Shown here: positions 18,024 through 27,367 of the stretch, one piece after another
Numbering within the stretch: the first letter of the stretch is position 1
Layout of the letters: each line of letters opens with the position of its first letter
Source of the DNA: Nitrospirota bacterium
Lineage (GTDB): Bacteria; Nitrospirota; Thermodesulfovibrionia; Thermodesulfovibrionales; UBA6898
Direction: 5' to 3'
NCBI GenBank assembly: GCA_021811105.1
Contig: JAJZPM010000010.1
Location: 1-64,000, forward strand
Length of the DNA stretch: 64,000 nucleotides
Program-made: the position numbers and the translations under genes
The notes under the pieces: model-generated
The model's database searches: none
What the model was told of the DNA's origin: nothing
What the model saw: only the letters and a program-made list of their open reading frames with translations

Positions 18024-18692
18024 ATGGGTAAATTGCGTTTTCTTTCTTTATTCTTTCTCCTTGCCTGGTCGATTGCTGCCATCTCGTGCCGTTCGGCGGT
18101 GACAAAGACCGATCGCGGGGCTGAAGAGACTTCGGCCGGACTGAGCGTCGAGGAACAGGACAAGAGAGCGCTGGTACTTTTTCAGCAGGCTTTCGATATC
18201 CTCCAAAGCTCCGACAGGAAGGCTGCTGTCCCGAAAATGGAGACCCTGTACCGGGAAATCATCGATAAGTATCCGAAGGCGGCGCTGACCCAGGAAGCAT
18301 ATTGGCGGCTTGTCCTCATTTACCTTAGAGATTATGATCCTCCCGCATTCGGGAAAGCGGAGGCGGCATACAAGGACTTTGTTCAGAAATATCCCGGCTC
18401 GCAGTTCGGGCGCGAGATGGAGGGCGACATTTCGGACGCCTATTACCGGAGGGGCAAATGGGAGAGCCTCCTGAAGTTTTATACGCCTGCAGTGAGGCAA
18501 TACATCGAGAAGGGAACGCTCGCAAGGCCTCATGACATGTTCATGTACGCGGAGGCGAAGATGAATCTCGGGGACACGGTCGAGGCGGTGAAGGGGTACA
18601 AGATTGTTATTGCTCGCTTCCCTGAGTCCCGCGAGGGCTCGATGGCGAAGCAGAGACTCGAAGCTATAGAAAAGACGAAGAAAACACAATAA
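18024..18692 (+). CDS. BamD/TPR-like outer membrane lipoprotein
   Basis: Signal peptide with lipobox-like AAISC; TPR-like helices with [19 protein letters not shown] and [11 protein letters not shown]. Confidence 0.75.
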   Translation: MGKLRFLSLFFLLAWSIAAISCRSAVTKTDRGAEETSAGLSVEEQDKRALVLFQQAFDILQSSDRKAAVPKMETLYREIIDKYPKAALTQEAYWRLVLIYLRDYDPPAFGKAEAAYKDFVQKYPGSQFGREMEGDISDAYYRRGKWESLLKFYTPAVRQYIEKGTLARPHDMFMYAEAKMNLGDTVEAVKGYKIVIARFPESREGSMAKQRLEAIEKTKKTQ

Positions 18693-18709
18693 AGGTTCCG
18701 GAGGTTTTA

Positions 18710-19465
18710 GTGTCAGGACATTCGAAATGGTCTCAGATAAAGCATAAGAAGGCGCACACCGACGCAAAAAGGGGGAAGGTCTTTACCAAGATCGTAAAGG
18801 AGATTTCCATTGCGGCGAGAATCGGCGGCGGAGACCCGGACGGCAATCCGAGGCTGCGCGCTGTGATCGAGAAGGCAAAGGAAGTAAATATGCCGCATGA
18901 CAATGTAAAAAAAGCCATCATGAAGGGGACGGGGGAATTGCCGGGGGTCAGCTACGAAGAATTCGTCTATGAAGGATACGGTCCCGCCGGCGTGGCGATC
19001 ATGATAGAGGTATTGACCGACAACAAAAACAGGACGCTGCCGGAGATCCGTCATATCCTCTCCAAGCACGGCGGGAGCCTCGGCGAGACCGGCTGCGTTT
19101 CGTGGATGTTCGACAAGAGGGGTTACATTCTTGTAAACAAGTCGAAGTCCTCTGAAGACGCCCTGATGTCAGTGGCCCTGGAGGCCGGGGCCGAAGACAT
19201 GAAGAGCGACCCGGCAGAAGAGAACTATGAGATCATCACCGCGCCCGAGGATATTTCCAGGGTGAAAGAGGCGGTTGAAAAGGCGAAAATCCCGGTCGAG
19301 TCCGCCGAGGTGACGATGCTGCCGAAGAGCTACGTGGTCCTCGATGATAAGGCGGCCGACCAGACGATACGGCTCATGGATGCCCTCGAAGAGAACGAAG
19401 ACGTCCAGAACGTGTATTCCAATTTCGACATTCCCGACGAGGTCGCCGAGAAGGCCGCAAGATAG
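18710..19465 (+). CDS. yebC: YebC/PmpR family DNA-binding regulatory protein (GTG start)
   Basis: [36 protein letters not shown]. Confidence 0.96.
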   Translation: MSGHSKWSQIKHKKAHTDAKRGKVFTKIVKEISIAARIGGGDPDGNPRLRAVIEKAKEVNMPHDNVKKAIMKGTGELPGVSYEEFVYEGYGPAGVAIMIEVLTDNKNRTLPEIRHILSKHGGSLGETGCVSWMFDKRGYILVNKSKSSEDALMSVALEAGAEDMKSDPAEENYEIITAPEDISRVKEAVEKAKIPVESAEVTMLPKSYVVLDDKAADQTIRLMDALEENEDVQNVYSNFDIPDEVAEKAAR

Positions 19466-19537
19466 CTGCCGGAATGAAGAGAATTCTTGAGATCGTTATT
19501 GAAATCATGACGTTCCCGGGATTATCATAAACTCACG

Positions 19538-20158
19538 ATGTCCATCTCGATAGGGGCCGCCTTCAAAAGAAAATTCCTCACGGGTCTGTTTGTCTCGATA
19601 CCGGCTGTCTTTACCATTTTTATTATAGGGAAGTTTGTCGGGTTCGTAGACAGTTTTCTCGAACCTTTCTATTATAAGATACTCGGGTATCATACCCAGG
19701 GGCTCGGGTTTATTTCGGCGATCATCATTATCTTTCTTATCGGGGTTGTCTCGACGAACGTCTTCGGGAAGAAGATCATAGGGTTTCTGGAACGCATCTT
19801 CCTGAAGATCCCCGTATTCAAGGGATTTTATACGGCGGTAAAGCAGCTTGTCGACGCGTTTTCGCCGGGAAACAAGAGCGTCTCATTCAAGAAATTTGTC
19901 ATTATCGAATATCCGCGGACCGGCGTGTTCGCCTTCGGCTTTCTGACCAAAGAATGTACGATCAGGAAAGAAAGGAACGGCAAGGAGTCCTGTCTCCGTG
20001 CGGTCTACGTTCCGACGAACAACCTGTATCTCGGGGAGATTGTCCTCGTAAGCGAAAGCGACGTGTTCTACACCAATATCCCTATCGATGAGGGGATCAA
20101 GATCATTCTCTCCGGCGGAATCGCTGCGCCTAACATGATCGGGGAGTCGAACGAGTGA
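19538..20158 (+). CDS. DUF502 membrane protein
   Basis: FKRKFLTGLFVSIPAVFTIFIIGKFVGFVDSFLEPFYYKILG...IPVFKGFYTAVKQLVDAF. Confidence 0.88.
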   Translation: MSISIGAAFKRKFLTGLFVSIPAVFTIFIIGKFVGFVDSFLEPFYYKILGYHTQGLGFISAIIIIFLIGVVSTNVFGKKIIGFLERIFLKIPVFKGFYTAVKQLVDAFSPGNKSVSFKKFVIIEYPRTGVFAFGFLTKECTIRKERNGKESCLRAVYVPTNNLYLGEIVLVSESDVFYTNIPIDEGIKIILSGGIAAPNMIGESNE

Positions 20159-21534
20159 GCACGGCCTGCGTCGTACTTGCGGCCGGTCTTGGAAAAAGGA
20201 TGCGCTCGGACGTCCCGAAAGTGCTGCACCCTGTCTGCGGTATCACGATGATCGAATGCGTCCTGAGCGCAGCGAAGAGGTTCCGTCCCGAGAAGATAGT
20301 GGTCGTCGCCGGCAAACACATTGATGTCATCAGAAAGTCCCTTGGGAATAATGAGGTTGCGTTTGCGCTCCAGAAGGAGGCAAAGGGTACCGGGCATGCG
20401 CTCCTCTGCGCCAGGTCTGAACTGGGAGACTTCAGGGGGACCGTTCTTGTGCTGAACGGCGATACCCCCCTCATCTGCCACGATACGATCAGGCAACTCC
20501 TGCGTCTGCACAGGAAAGAAAGAAACGGCCTCTCGGTGCTCTCTTTCGAGGCCGCGAACCCTCAGGATTACGGCAGGGTGGTGAGGGACGAAACAGGAAG
20601 GGTCACGTCGATTGTCGAGGACAGAGACACCGATGAGCAGCAGAAAAAGATGCGGGAGGTCAACAGCGGGGTCTACGCCATCGACAGCCGCATCCTTTAT
20701 CTCCTCGACAGGATCAGACGAAACCGGGCAAAGGGCGAATACTACCTCACCGATATCGTTGCCGAGGCATATCGTGGCGGGGTGAAGGCCGCTGCGTACT
20801 GCATCGGTGCGGAAGAAGATTTTCTCGGCGTCAACACGAGGGAGGAACTCTCCAGGGCGTCGATGCTGATGAGGAAGAGACTGGTGAAGAAATGGGCCGG
20901 AAAAGGGGTGAGTTTCCTCGATGCGGACTCTGTCTTTATTCACGCGGGCGTCACGATCGGCAGGGACGCGATCATATACCCGAACGTCCATCTCGAGGGA
21001 AATACCAAAATAGGCCGTGGGACTACGGTCTTCCCCCATGTGAGGATCGTGGGCAGCGAAATCGGAAGCGGGGTCGTGATCAAGGACTCCACGCTGGTGG
21101 AGGAGTCGAAGATCAGGAACGGTGCTTCAGTGGGCCCCTTCGCGCACGTGAGGCCCGGCTGCGAAGTGGGACCGGGAGCGAAGATAGGGAACTTCGTGGA
21201 ACTGAAGAAGGCGGTTATCGGGAGAAAGAGCAAGGCGTCGCACCTGAGCTATCTTGGCGACGCAACGATAGGCAGGGGCGTGAATATCGGCGCCGGCACG
21301 ATCACCTGCAATTATGACGGAGACAAAAAATATAGTACGGTCCTCGGCGACGGGGTCTTTGTCGGAAGCGACACGCAACTGGTGGCGCCGGTCAAAGTCG
21401 GGAGGGGCGCCTACATCGGGGCCGGTTCAACCATTACGAAAGACGTGCCGGCCGGAGCGCTGGCGATCAGCAGGACCGCACAGAAGAACGTAGAGGGATG
21501 GGTCAAGAAAAGAAAGTCAAAAGTGAAAGGGTGA
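20155..21534 (+). CDS. glmU: Bifunctional GlcNAc-1-P uridyltransferase / GlcN-1-P acetyltransferase
   Basis: VVLAAGLGKRMRSDVPKVLHPVCG...left-handed beta-helix hexapeptide repeats...GDGVFVGSDTQLVAPV. Confidence 0.96.
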   Translation: MSTACVVLAAGLGKRMRSDVPKVLHPVCGITMIECVLSAAKRFRPEKIVVVAGKHIDVIRKSLGNNEVAFALQKEAKGTGHALLCARSELGDFRGTVLVLNGDTPLICHDTIRQLLRLHRKERNGLSVLSFEAANPQDYGRVVRDETGRVTSIVEDRDTDEQQKKMREVNSGVYAIDSRILYLLDRIRRNRAKGEYYLTDIVAEAYRGGVKAAAYCIGAEEDFLGVNTREELSRASMLMRKRLVKKWAGKGVSFLDADSVFIHAGVTIGRDAIIYPNVHLEGNTKIGRGTTVFPHVRIVGSEIGSGVVIKDSTLVEESKIRNGASVGPFAHVRPGCEVGPGAKIGNFVELKKAVIGRKSKASHLSYLGDATIGRGVNIGAGTITCNYDGDKKYSTVLGDGVFVGSDTQLVAPVKVGRGAYIGAGSTITKDVPAGALAISRTAQKNVEGWVKKRKSKVKG

Positions 21535-21549
21535 AGGCACGGCGGTTAT

Positions 21550-23376
21550 ATGTGCGGGATAATAGGATATACGGGCAATAAAAACGCGGTAACGGTCGTC
21601 CTCGAAGGGCTCAAGAGGCTCGAATACAGGGGGTACGATTCGGCCGGCGTCGCCTTTTTTTCGGGGAAGGGGGTGGACGTAATACGGTGCAAGGGCAAGA
21701 TCAAGGACCTTGCGTCACTTGTCGAGAAGGAACACCTCTCAAGCTCTACCGCGATCGGACATACCCGATGGGCCACGCACGGCAGACCGTCTGAGGAAAA
21801 CGCTCATCCGCACCGTTCCGGAAGCATCGTTGTGGTACATAACGGTATCATAGAAAATTACCTCGTCCTGAAGAAGGAGCTCCTTGCGAAAGGGCACACA
21901 TTCACGTCCGATACCGACACGGAGGTACTCTGTCATCTCATCAGGGATTTTGCCGAGACCCTCACGCTGGAAGAGGCGGTGCGGTCTGCGTTGAGGGAAG
22001 TGAAGGGGGCCTATGCGCTCGCCGTCATCGATGAAAAGGAGCCGGGCAAGATCGTTGGGGTCAGAAAAGACAGCCCGCTTGTGGTCGGACTCGGCGACGG
22101 CGAATATTTCATCGCCTCGGACGTGCCTGCGTTCCTGAATTACTCCAGAGAGGTGATGTTTCTCGACGAAGAGGAGATGGTCGTGCTCACCAGTGACGGC
22201 GTGGAGGTGACGAAGCTCGATGGTGCCCCGGTGCAGAAGGAGGTGCGGTCCGTCACCTGGAGCCCTGCGATGGCGGAGAAAGGCGGATACCGGCATTTCA
22301 TGCTGAAGGAGATATTCGAACAGCCCAGGGCGGTGAGCGACACGCTCAGGGGCAGGTTTCTGGCCGAGAGCGGGGAAATAAACCTTGATGAGTTCGGACT
22401 CTCCGCGGCCATACTGAAGGAGATAAGGAAGGTCTTCATCGTTGCCTGCGGGACTTCCTGGCACGCCGGACTTATCGGCAAGTACATGTTCGAGGACATC
22501 GCCAGGATGCCGGTCGAGGTCGACATCGCTTCCGAGTTCCGGTATCGGAGTCCTCTTATCGGCCCCGATCATCTGATGATCGTGATTACGCAGTCCGGGG
22601 AAACGGCCGATACGCTTGCTGCGCAAAGGGAGGCGAAGAGGCTGGGCGCCAGGATACTGAGCATCTGCAACGTGGTGGGCAGCACTTCGGCGAGGGAGGC
22701 GGACGCGGTCTTCTATACCCATTCCGGACCCGAAATCGGGGTGGCTTCCACGAAGGCATTTCTTACGCAGGTGACCGCGGTGTATCTCCTGGCCCTGGCA
22801 TTCGGCACCTCGAGGGGGACAATCGGCGGAGAGCAGGCCAGGGAACTCCTTGACGAACTTATGCTGCTCCCGGGAAAGATCGAACGGACGCTTGCGTTGG
22901 ATGAGTCGATCAGGGCGATCGCGAAGGACTTCTTTAAGGCGAGGGGTTTTATCTACCTCGGGAGGGGGATCAACTACCCCATTGCTCTCGAGGGCGCGCT
23001 CAAGCTCAAGGAGATTTCCTACATTCATGCCGAGGGCTATCCGGCGGGGGAGATGAAGCACGGCCCGATCGCGCTGATCGACGAGGAACTTCCGGTGGTC
23101 ATCCTGGTTTCGAAGGACGGTCTCTTCGAGAAAATGCTGACGAGCATCCAGGAGGTAAACAGCAGGGGCGGGAAAGTCATCACAATCGCGTCCGAAGATG
23201 TCAGGGAAGTGTGCGAGATCTCGCGAAGCTGTGTCCTCGTACCTGATACGAACCGGTTTCTGAGTTCCGTGCTCTTTGCGGTCCCGCTGCAGTTGCTCGC
23301 CTATCACATCGGCCTGCTGCGGGGTTGCGATGTGGACCAGCCGCGGAACCTCGCCAAGAGTGTGACGGTCGAGTGA
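21550..23376 (+). CDS. glmS: Glutamine-fructose-6-phosphate aminotransferase
   Basis: MCGIIGYTGNKNAVTVVLEGLKRLEYRGYDSAG and C-terminal KSVTVE. Confidence 0.97.
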   Translation: MCGIIGYTGNKNAVTVVLEGLKRLEYRGYDSAGVAFFSGKGVDVIRCKGKIKDLASLVEKEHLSSSTAIGHTRWATHGRPSEENAHPHRSGSIVVVHNGIIENYLVLKKELLAKGHTFTSDTDTEVLCHLIRDFAETLTLEEAVRSALREVKGAYALAVIDEKEPGKIVGVRKDSPLVVGLGDGEYFIASDVPAFLNYSREVMFLDEEEMVVLTSDGVEVTKLDGAPVQKEVRSVTWSPAMAEKGGYRHFMLKEIFEQPRAVSDTLRGRFLAESGEINLDEFGLSAAILKEIRKVFIVACGTSWHAGLIGKYMFEDIARMPVEVDIASEFRYRSPLIGPDHLMIVITQSGETADTLAAQREAKRLGARILSICNVVGSTSAREADAVFYTHSGPEIGVASTKAFLTQVTAVYLLALAFGTSRGTIGGEQARELLDELMLLPGKIERTLALDESIRAIAKDFFKARGFIYLGRGINYPIALEGALKLKEISYIHAEGYPAGEMKHGPIALIDEELPVVILVSKDGLFEKMLTSIQEVNSRGGKVITIASEDVREVCEISRSCVLVPDTNRFLSSVLFAVPLQLLAYHIGLLRGCDVDQPRNLAKSVTVE

Positions 23377-23466
23377 CTGCGGCCTTTCCGGCCGATCCTG
23401 TAGATTTAAAAGGGGAAAATTTGTTATTCTATAATGCCTGGACAAGAGATGTCTAAAGAAAGTGTA

Positions 23467-25560
23467 ATGCAAGATCTTAATCCACAGCAAAAGGAAGCCC
23501 TCAAGCATACAGACGGTCCGTTGCTGGTACTGGCGGGCGCGGGGAGCGGGAAGACAAGGGTAATCACCCACAAGTATGCGTATTACGTAAAAAACCAAAA
23601 GACCTCTCCCGAATCGATCCTCACGGTCACGTTCACGAATAAGGCGGCGAAGGAGATGAAAGAGAGGATCCATGCCCTCCTCGGAAGGGAGCTCAAACAG
23701 AACTGGATAGGCACGCTGCATTCCCAGTGCGGAAGGATCCTGAGATCGGAGATAAAATGCCTCGGCTACAGTCCCCATTTTTCGATATATGACGAAGACG
23801 ACCGCTGCAACCTTATCCGCCACATTCTGAGGGAGTTCAAGATCTACGAGGCCCTCTACAAGGGCGTTTCATCCCGGATCAACTTTTTGAAGTCTTCGCT
23901 CGTCGGTCCCGAGGAGTTCCTCGCCTCGGGCGATGGTTTTGGCTTCGACGAGAAACTGGCGAAGGTCTACGTCAGGTATCAGGACGAGCTGAAACGCAGC
24001 AACGCACTCGACTTCGACGATCTTATCATGCTTACGGTCAGGCTTTTCGAAGGCCACCAGGCAATACTCAAGAAGTATCAGACCCTGTTTTCTCATATCC
24101 TTGTGGACGAATTCCAGGACCTGAATTTTGCGCAGTACCAGTTCATCAGGCTGCTGGCGAAGGCGCACAAAAACATCTGCGCAGTCGGTGACGACGACCA
24201 GAGCATTTACCGGTTCAGGGGGGCCGATATGCGTCATATCCTCGACTTCGAAAAAGATTTCCCGGGCGCGAAGATCGTCAGGCTCGAGAGGAACTACCGT
24301 TCGACGCAGAACATACTCGATGTCTCCAATGCGGTGATTTCGCGGAACCCCGACAGGCGCGACAAAAAACTCTGGACGGAAAAAGGGCGCGGAGAAAAGG
24401 TGCACTTCTGCTGGCTCAACAACGAAGAAGAAGAGGCGAGGCACATCGCGAAGATCGTCAAGGAACTTTACTTGAAAGGGGCCTATGCGTACAAGGACAT
24501 CGGCATACTCTACCGGGTGAACCTACAGTCGAGGGCGATCGAAGATGCACTGCGCGAGATGGGACTTCCGTACCATATTGTGGGCGGCATCAGTTTCTAT
24601 CAGAGGAAGGAGATCAAGGACATTATCGCCTATGCCCGGCTGGTCCTGAACCGCGGCGACAACGTCAGCGTAAGGAGGATTATCAACTGTCCTCCCCGGG
24701 GGATCGGCGCCGCAACGCTTGCAAAGGTGGAGAATGAGGCCCGGAAAAAGTCGGTCTGCCTGTACGACACGTTGAAGACATGCATGCGCAGCAACGGTAT
24801 CGTCACGTCCACGAAAGACAAGATCTGCGGCTTCGTCGGCCTGATCGAGAAACTCTCTTCCGCGTCGTACGATTCAACTGCCGACCTGCTGAGGGCGATC
24901 GCCGACAAAACCGGATACACGAATCTTCTTGACGACGAGAGGAGAGAGAATATCAATGAGCTGATCTCCTCCGCCGAGGGAAAAGACATTCGCGATTTCA
25001 TCGACAAGGTCTCTCTTCTCACTAACCTCGATGACCCTGCCGGGGCAAACCATATATCGCTCATGACCCTCCATAACGCAAAGGGACTGGAGTTCCCGGT
25101 GGTTTTCGTGACCGGGCTCGAGGAAGGCATTCTCCCTTATTTTAAGGCGAATGGGAACGAAGAGGAAGTTGCCGAAGAGCGTCGGCTCTTCTATGTCGGT
25201 ATGACCCGCGCGGAGGACCTCCTCCTCCTTACCGGGGCCCGCAGGAGAAGGCTGTACTCGAGGATCCAGGACCAGGAGCCTTCGAGGTTCCTCAGAGACA
25301 TGCCGAAGAACTACTGCCAGTGGATCGAGAAGGTTGCGGAGCCTCATCCGCTCCGTCACCGGAGCGACAAAAAGAAGCCCGAGGTGAAGAAGGTGAAACC
25401 GCTGTTTTCGTCCGGCTGCAGGGTAAAGCACCCGATATGGGGAATCGGGGTCATCAGGGACTGCTACGGCGACGGCGACGACCAGAAGGTGATGGTCAAC
25501 TTCCCTAATATCGGGCTGAAGAGACTATCTCTGAGGCTCGCCAACCTCACCAAGATCTAA
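23467..25560 (+). CDS. UvrD/PcrA-like ATP-dependent helicase
   Basis: LNPQQKEALKHTDGPLLVLAGAGSGKTRVITHKYA, GDDDQSIYRFRGAD; start 23467 preferred because the 23434 ATG overlaps a TATAAT. Confidence 0.93.
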   Translation: MQDLNPQQKEALKHTDGPLLVLAGAGSGKTRVITHKYAYYVKNQKTSPESILTVTFTNKAAKEMKERIHALLGRELKQNWIGTLHSQCGRILRSEIKCLGYSPHFSIYDEDDRCNLIRHILREFKIYEALYKGVSSRINFLKSSLVGPEEFLASGDGFGFDEKLAKVYVRYQDELKRSNALDFDDLIMLTVRLFEGHQAILKKYQTLFSHILVDEFQDLNFAQYQFIRLLAKAHKNICAVGDDDQSIYRFRGADMRHILDFEKDFPGAKIVRLERNYRSTQNILDVSNAVISRNPDRRDKKLWTEKGRGEKVHFCWLNNEEEEARHIAKIVKELYLKGAYAYKDIGILYRVNLQSRAIEDALREMGLPYHIVGGISFYQRKEIKDIIAYARLVLNRGDNVSVRRIINCPPRGIGAATLAKVENEARKKSVCLYDTLKTCMRSNGIVTSTKDKICGFVGLIEKLSSASYDSTADLLRAIADKTGYTNLLDDERRENINELISSAEGKDIRDFIDKVSLLTNLDDPAGANHISLMTLHNAKGLEFPVVFVTGLEEGILPYFKANGNEEEVAEERRLFYVGMTRAEDLLLLTGARRRRLYSRIQDQEPSRFLRDMPKNYCQWIEKVAEPHPLRHRSDKKKPEVKKVKPLFSSGCRVKHPIWGIGVIRDCYGDGDDQKVMVNFPNIGLKRLSLRLANLTKI

Positions 25561-25571
25561 GGTCCCGCAAT

Positions 25572-25850
25572 ATGAAGATATCGATCGACCACATCGCCAA
25601 CCTTGCCAGACTTTCCTTGTCCGGCGAGGAAAGGGAACTGTTCGGGAGCCAGTTGGAAAGCATCCTGAGCTACATGGACACGCTGAACGAGCTCGACACC
25701 GGAGCTATTGAGCCTACTTCCCACGTGCTTGCGATCCGCAACGTGACGAGGGAAGACGTGCAAACGCCTTGTCTCGACAGGGAGAAAGCCCTCGCGAACG
25801 CCCCGGACAAGACCGAAAAGTTCTACCGCGTACCGAAGATCATCGAATGA
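25572..25850 (+). CDS. gatC: Asp/Glu-tRNA amidotransferase subunit GatC
   Basis: ISIDHIANLARLSLSGEERELFGSQLESILSYMDTLNELDTGAIEPTSHV. Confidence 0.95.
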   Translation: MKISIDHIANLARLSLSGEERELFGSQLESILSYMDTLNELDTGAIEPTSHVLAIRNVTREDVQTPCLDREKALANAPDKTEKFYRVPKIIE

Positions 25851-25911
25851 AGGGAAGTGAGGAGTCAGGAGTGGGGAGACGCGTAGAGCGGGGTTTTCTG
25901 TGCTGAGGTGC

Positions 25912-26259
25912 ATGCTCAGGGCCAAGATCCACATGGCTACGGTGACGGAATCGAACCTTGCCTATGAGGGGAGCATCACGATCGACGAGGCAATTCTGGA
26001 AGCGACAGGTATTCTTCCCTACGAACAGGTGATGATCAGCAACATGAACAACGGTGAGCGGTTCGAGACGTACGTGATTGCGGGGAAGAAAGGATCAGGC
26101 GAGATCTGCCTCAACGGTCCGACCGCACGAAAAGGGGTCGTGGGGGACAAGGTCATCATATTCAGCTACGTCTACCTCGAAGACGAAAAGACCGTGAATT
26201 TCACGCCGAAGGTCATCAGGCTCGACGAGAAAAACAGGATCGCCGGAACAGCAAAGTAG
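25912..26259 (+). CDS. panD: Aspartate 1-decarboxylase
   Basis: MLRAKIHMATVTESNLAYEGSITIDEAILEATGILPYEQV...NGERFETYVI. Confidence 0.96.
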   Translation: MLRAKIHMATVTESNLAYEGSITIDEAILEATGILPYEQVMISNMNNGERFETYVIAGKKGSGEICLNGPTARKGVVGDKVIIFSYVYLEDEKTVNFTPKVIRLDEKNRIAGTAK

Positions 26260-26446
26260 CAGCCTGTCTGCTTCGCCGCGAAGCCTCCTGAAAGTAATCA
26301 GCCAATCCCGGAAATGTCAGTGGCCGCATAAGCCCGGCACGCGACCGCTTCAACGATTATTCTACTCATGTCTGATCTCACTTTTTGTTGTTGCAGAAGA
26401 CTGCGTATGAAACCGGGAAACCCAAAAGCAGCCCAAACCTGAGCAT

Positions 26447-27082
26447 TCACTTTTTTGCGGATGGAAAAACCGGGAGCGAAAGATTCCAGTGGATCGCGGC
26501 CAGTCTGAGGGCAAGGACCGCTGTGATCGCAGCGGGTGCGGGCAACGGCATGGAGGGGAAATAGGTTGTGAGGACGGCAAAGATGATGGCCCCGCAGAGG
26601 GACGCGGTCGCGTAAATCTCGGCCTTAAGAACCAGCGGAATCTCACCTGAAAGCATATCTCTGATAATCCCGCCGGCAACACCGGTCATAACCCCCATGA
26701 TTACGGAAATAGAGCCGGCGACTCCAAGAGAGATTGCCTTGTCGGTTCCGATTATGGTAAAGATCGCCAACCCAAACGCGTCAGCGAACTTGAGTGCCTT
26801 TGCCGGAGGGCGGAGAAACCTGGCGAGAACGAATATCGAAATGGCCACTGCCGTCCCGACAAAGACATAGGACGGATCGGAAATCCAGAAGACGGGATAG
26901 GCCCCAAGGATAAGGTCTCTCAATGTCCCTCCGCCGAGTGCAGTAGCGAGCGCCAGCACGACCACTCCGAAGAGGTCCATCTGTTTTTTCCCGGCCGCCA
27001 GAGAGCCGGTTATGGCAAATACCGCAACCCCGAACAGGTCGAGAAAATAGAGCATCAAATCACCTGTCTTTGTCTTGGCCAA
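26447..27082 (-). CDS. TRIC-channel / UPF0126 family membrane protein
   Basis: LDLFGVAVFAITGSLAAGKKQMDLFGVVVLALATALGGGTLRDLILG. Confidence 0.92.
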   Translation of the reverse strand: MAKTKTGDLMLYFLDLFGVAVFAITGSLAAGKKQMDLFGVVVLALATALGGGTLRDLILGAYPVFWISDPSYVFVGTAVAISIFVLARFLRPPAKALKFADAFGLAIFTIIGTDKAISLGVAGSISVIMGVMTGVAGGIIRDMLSGEIPLVLKAEIYATASLCGAIIFAVLTTYFPSMPLPAPAAITAVLALRLAAIHWNLSLPVFPSAKK

Positions 27083-27367
27083 AAAATTTCACTAAAGAGA
27101 TGATATTACGTTATGGCTTTAAAAACAAGACGTCTTTCAAGACTGTTTTGCCTTTTCAAGGAACGACCACTATGCTATGACGATATCAAGATGGGGAAAC
27201 CAGGGGATATTCGGGGTACTTTGAGGACTATCCAACACTTCCTTGAAGAAATTGGGGTGAAGAAAAAGCTGTCAGGAAATTTGTACTGAAATATGGGGTT
27301 CACATAATCCGCGATACGTGTTAAGATAACCCCCACATCGTCAGTCCGCAGCACATACGGGAGGTCT

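Noticed and set aside
21739-23823. 694-aa minus-strand ORF antisense to glmS
   Set aside because: glmS is unmistakable on the plus strand; the antisense ORF has low-complexity Arg/His/Leu composition typical of mirror ORFs in GC-rich genes.
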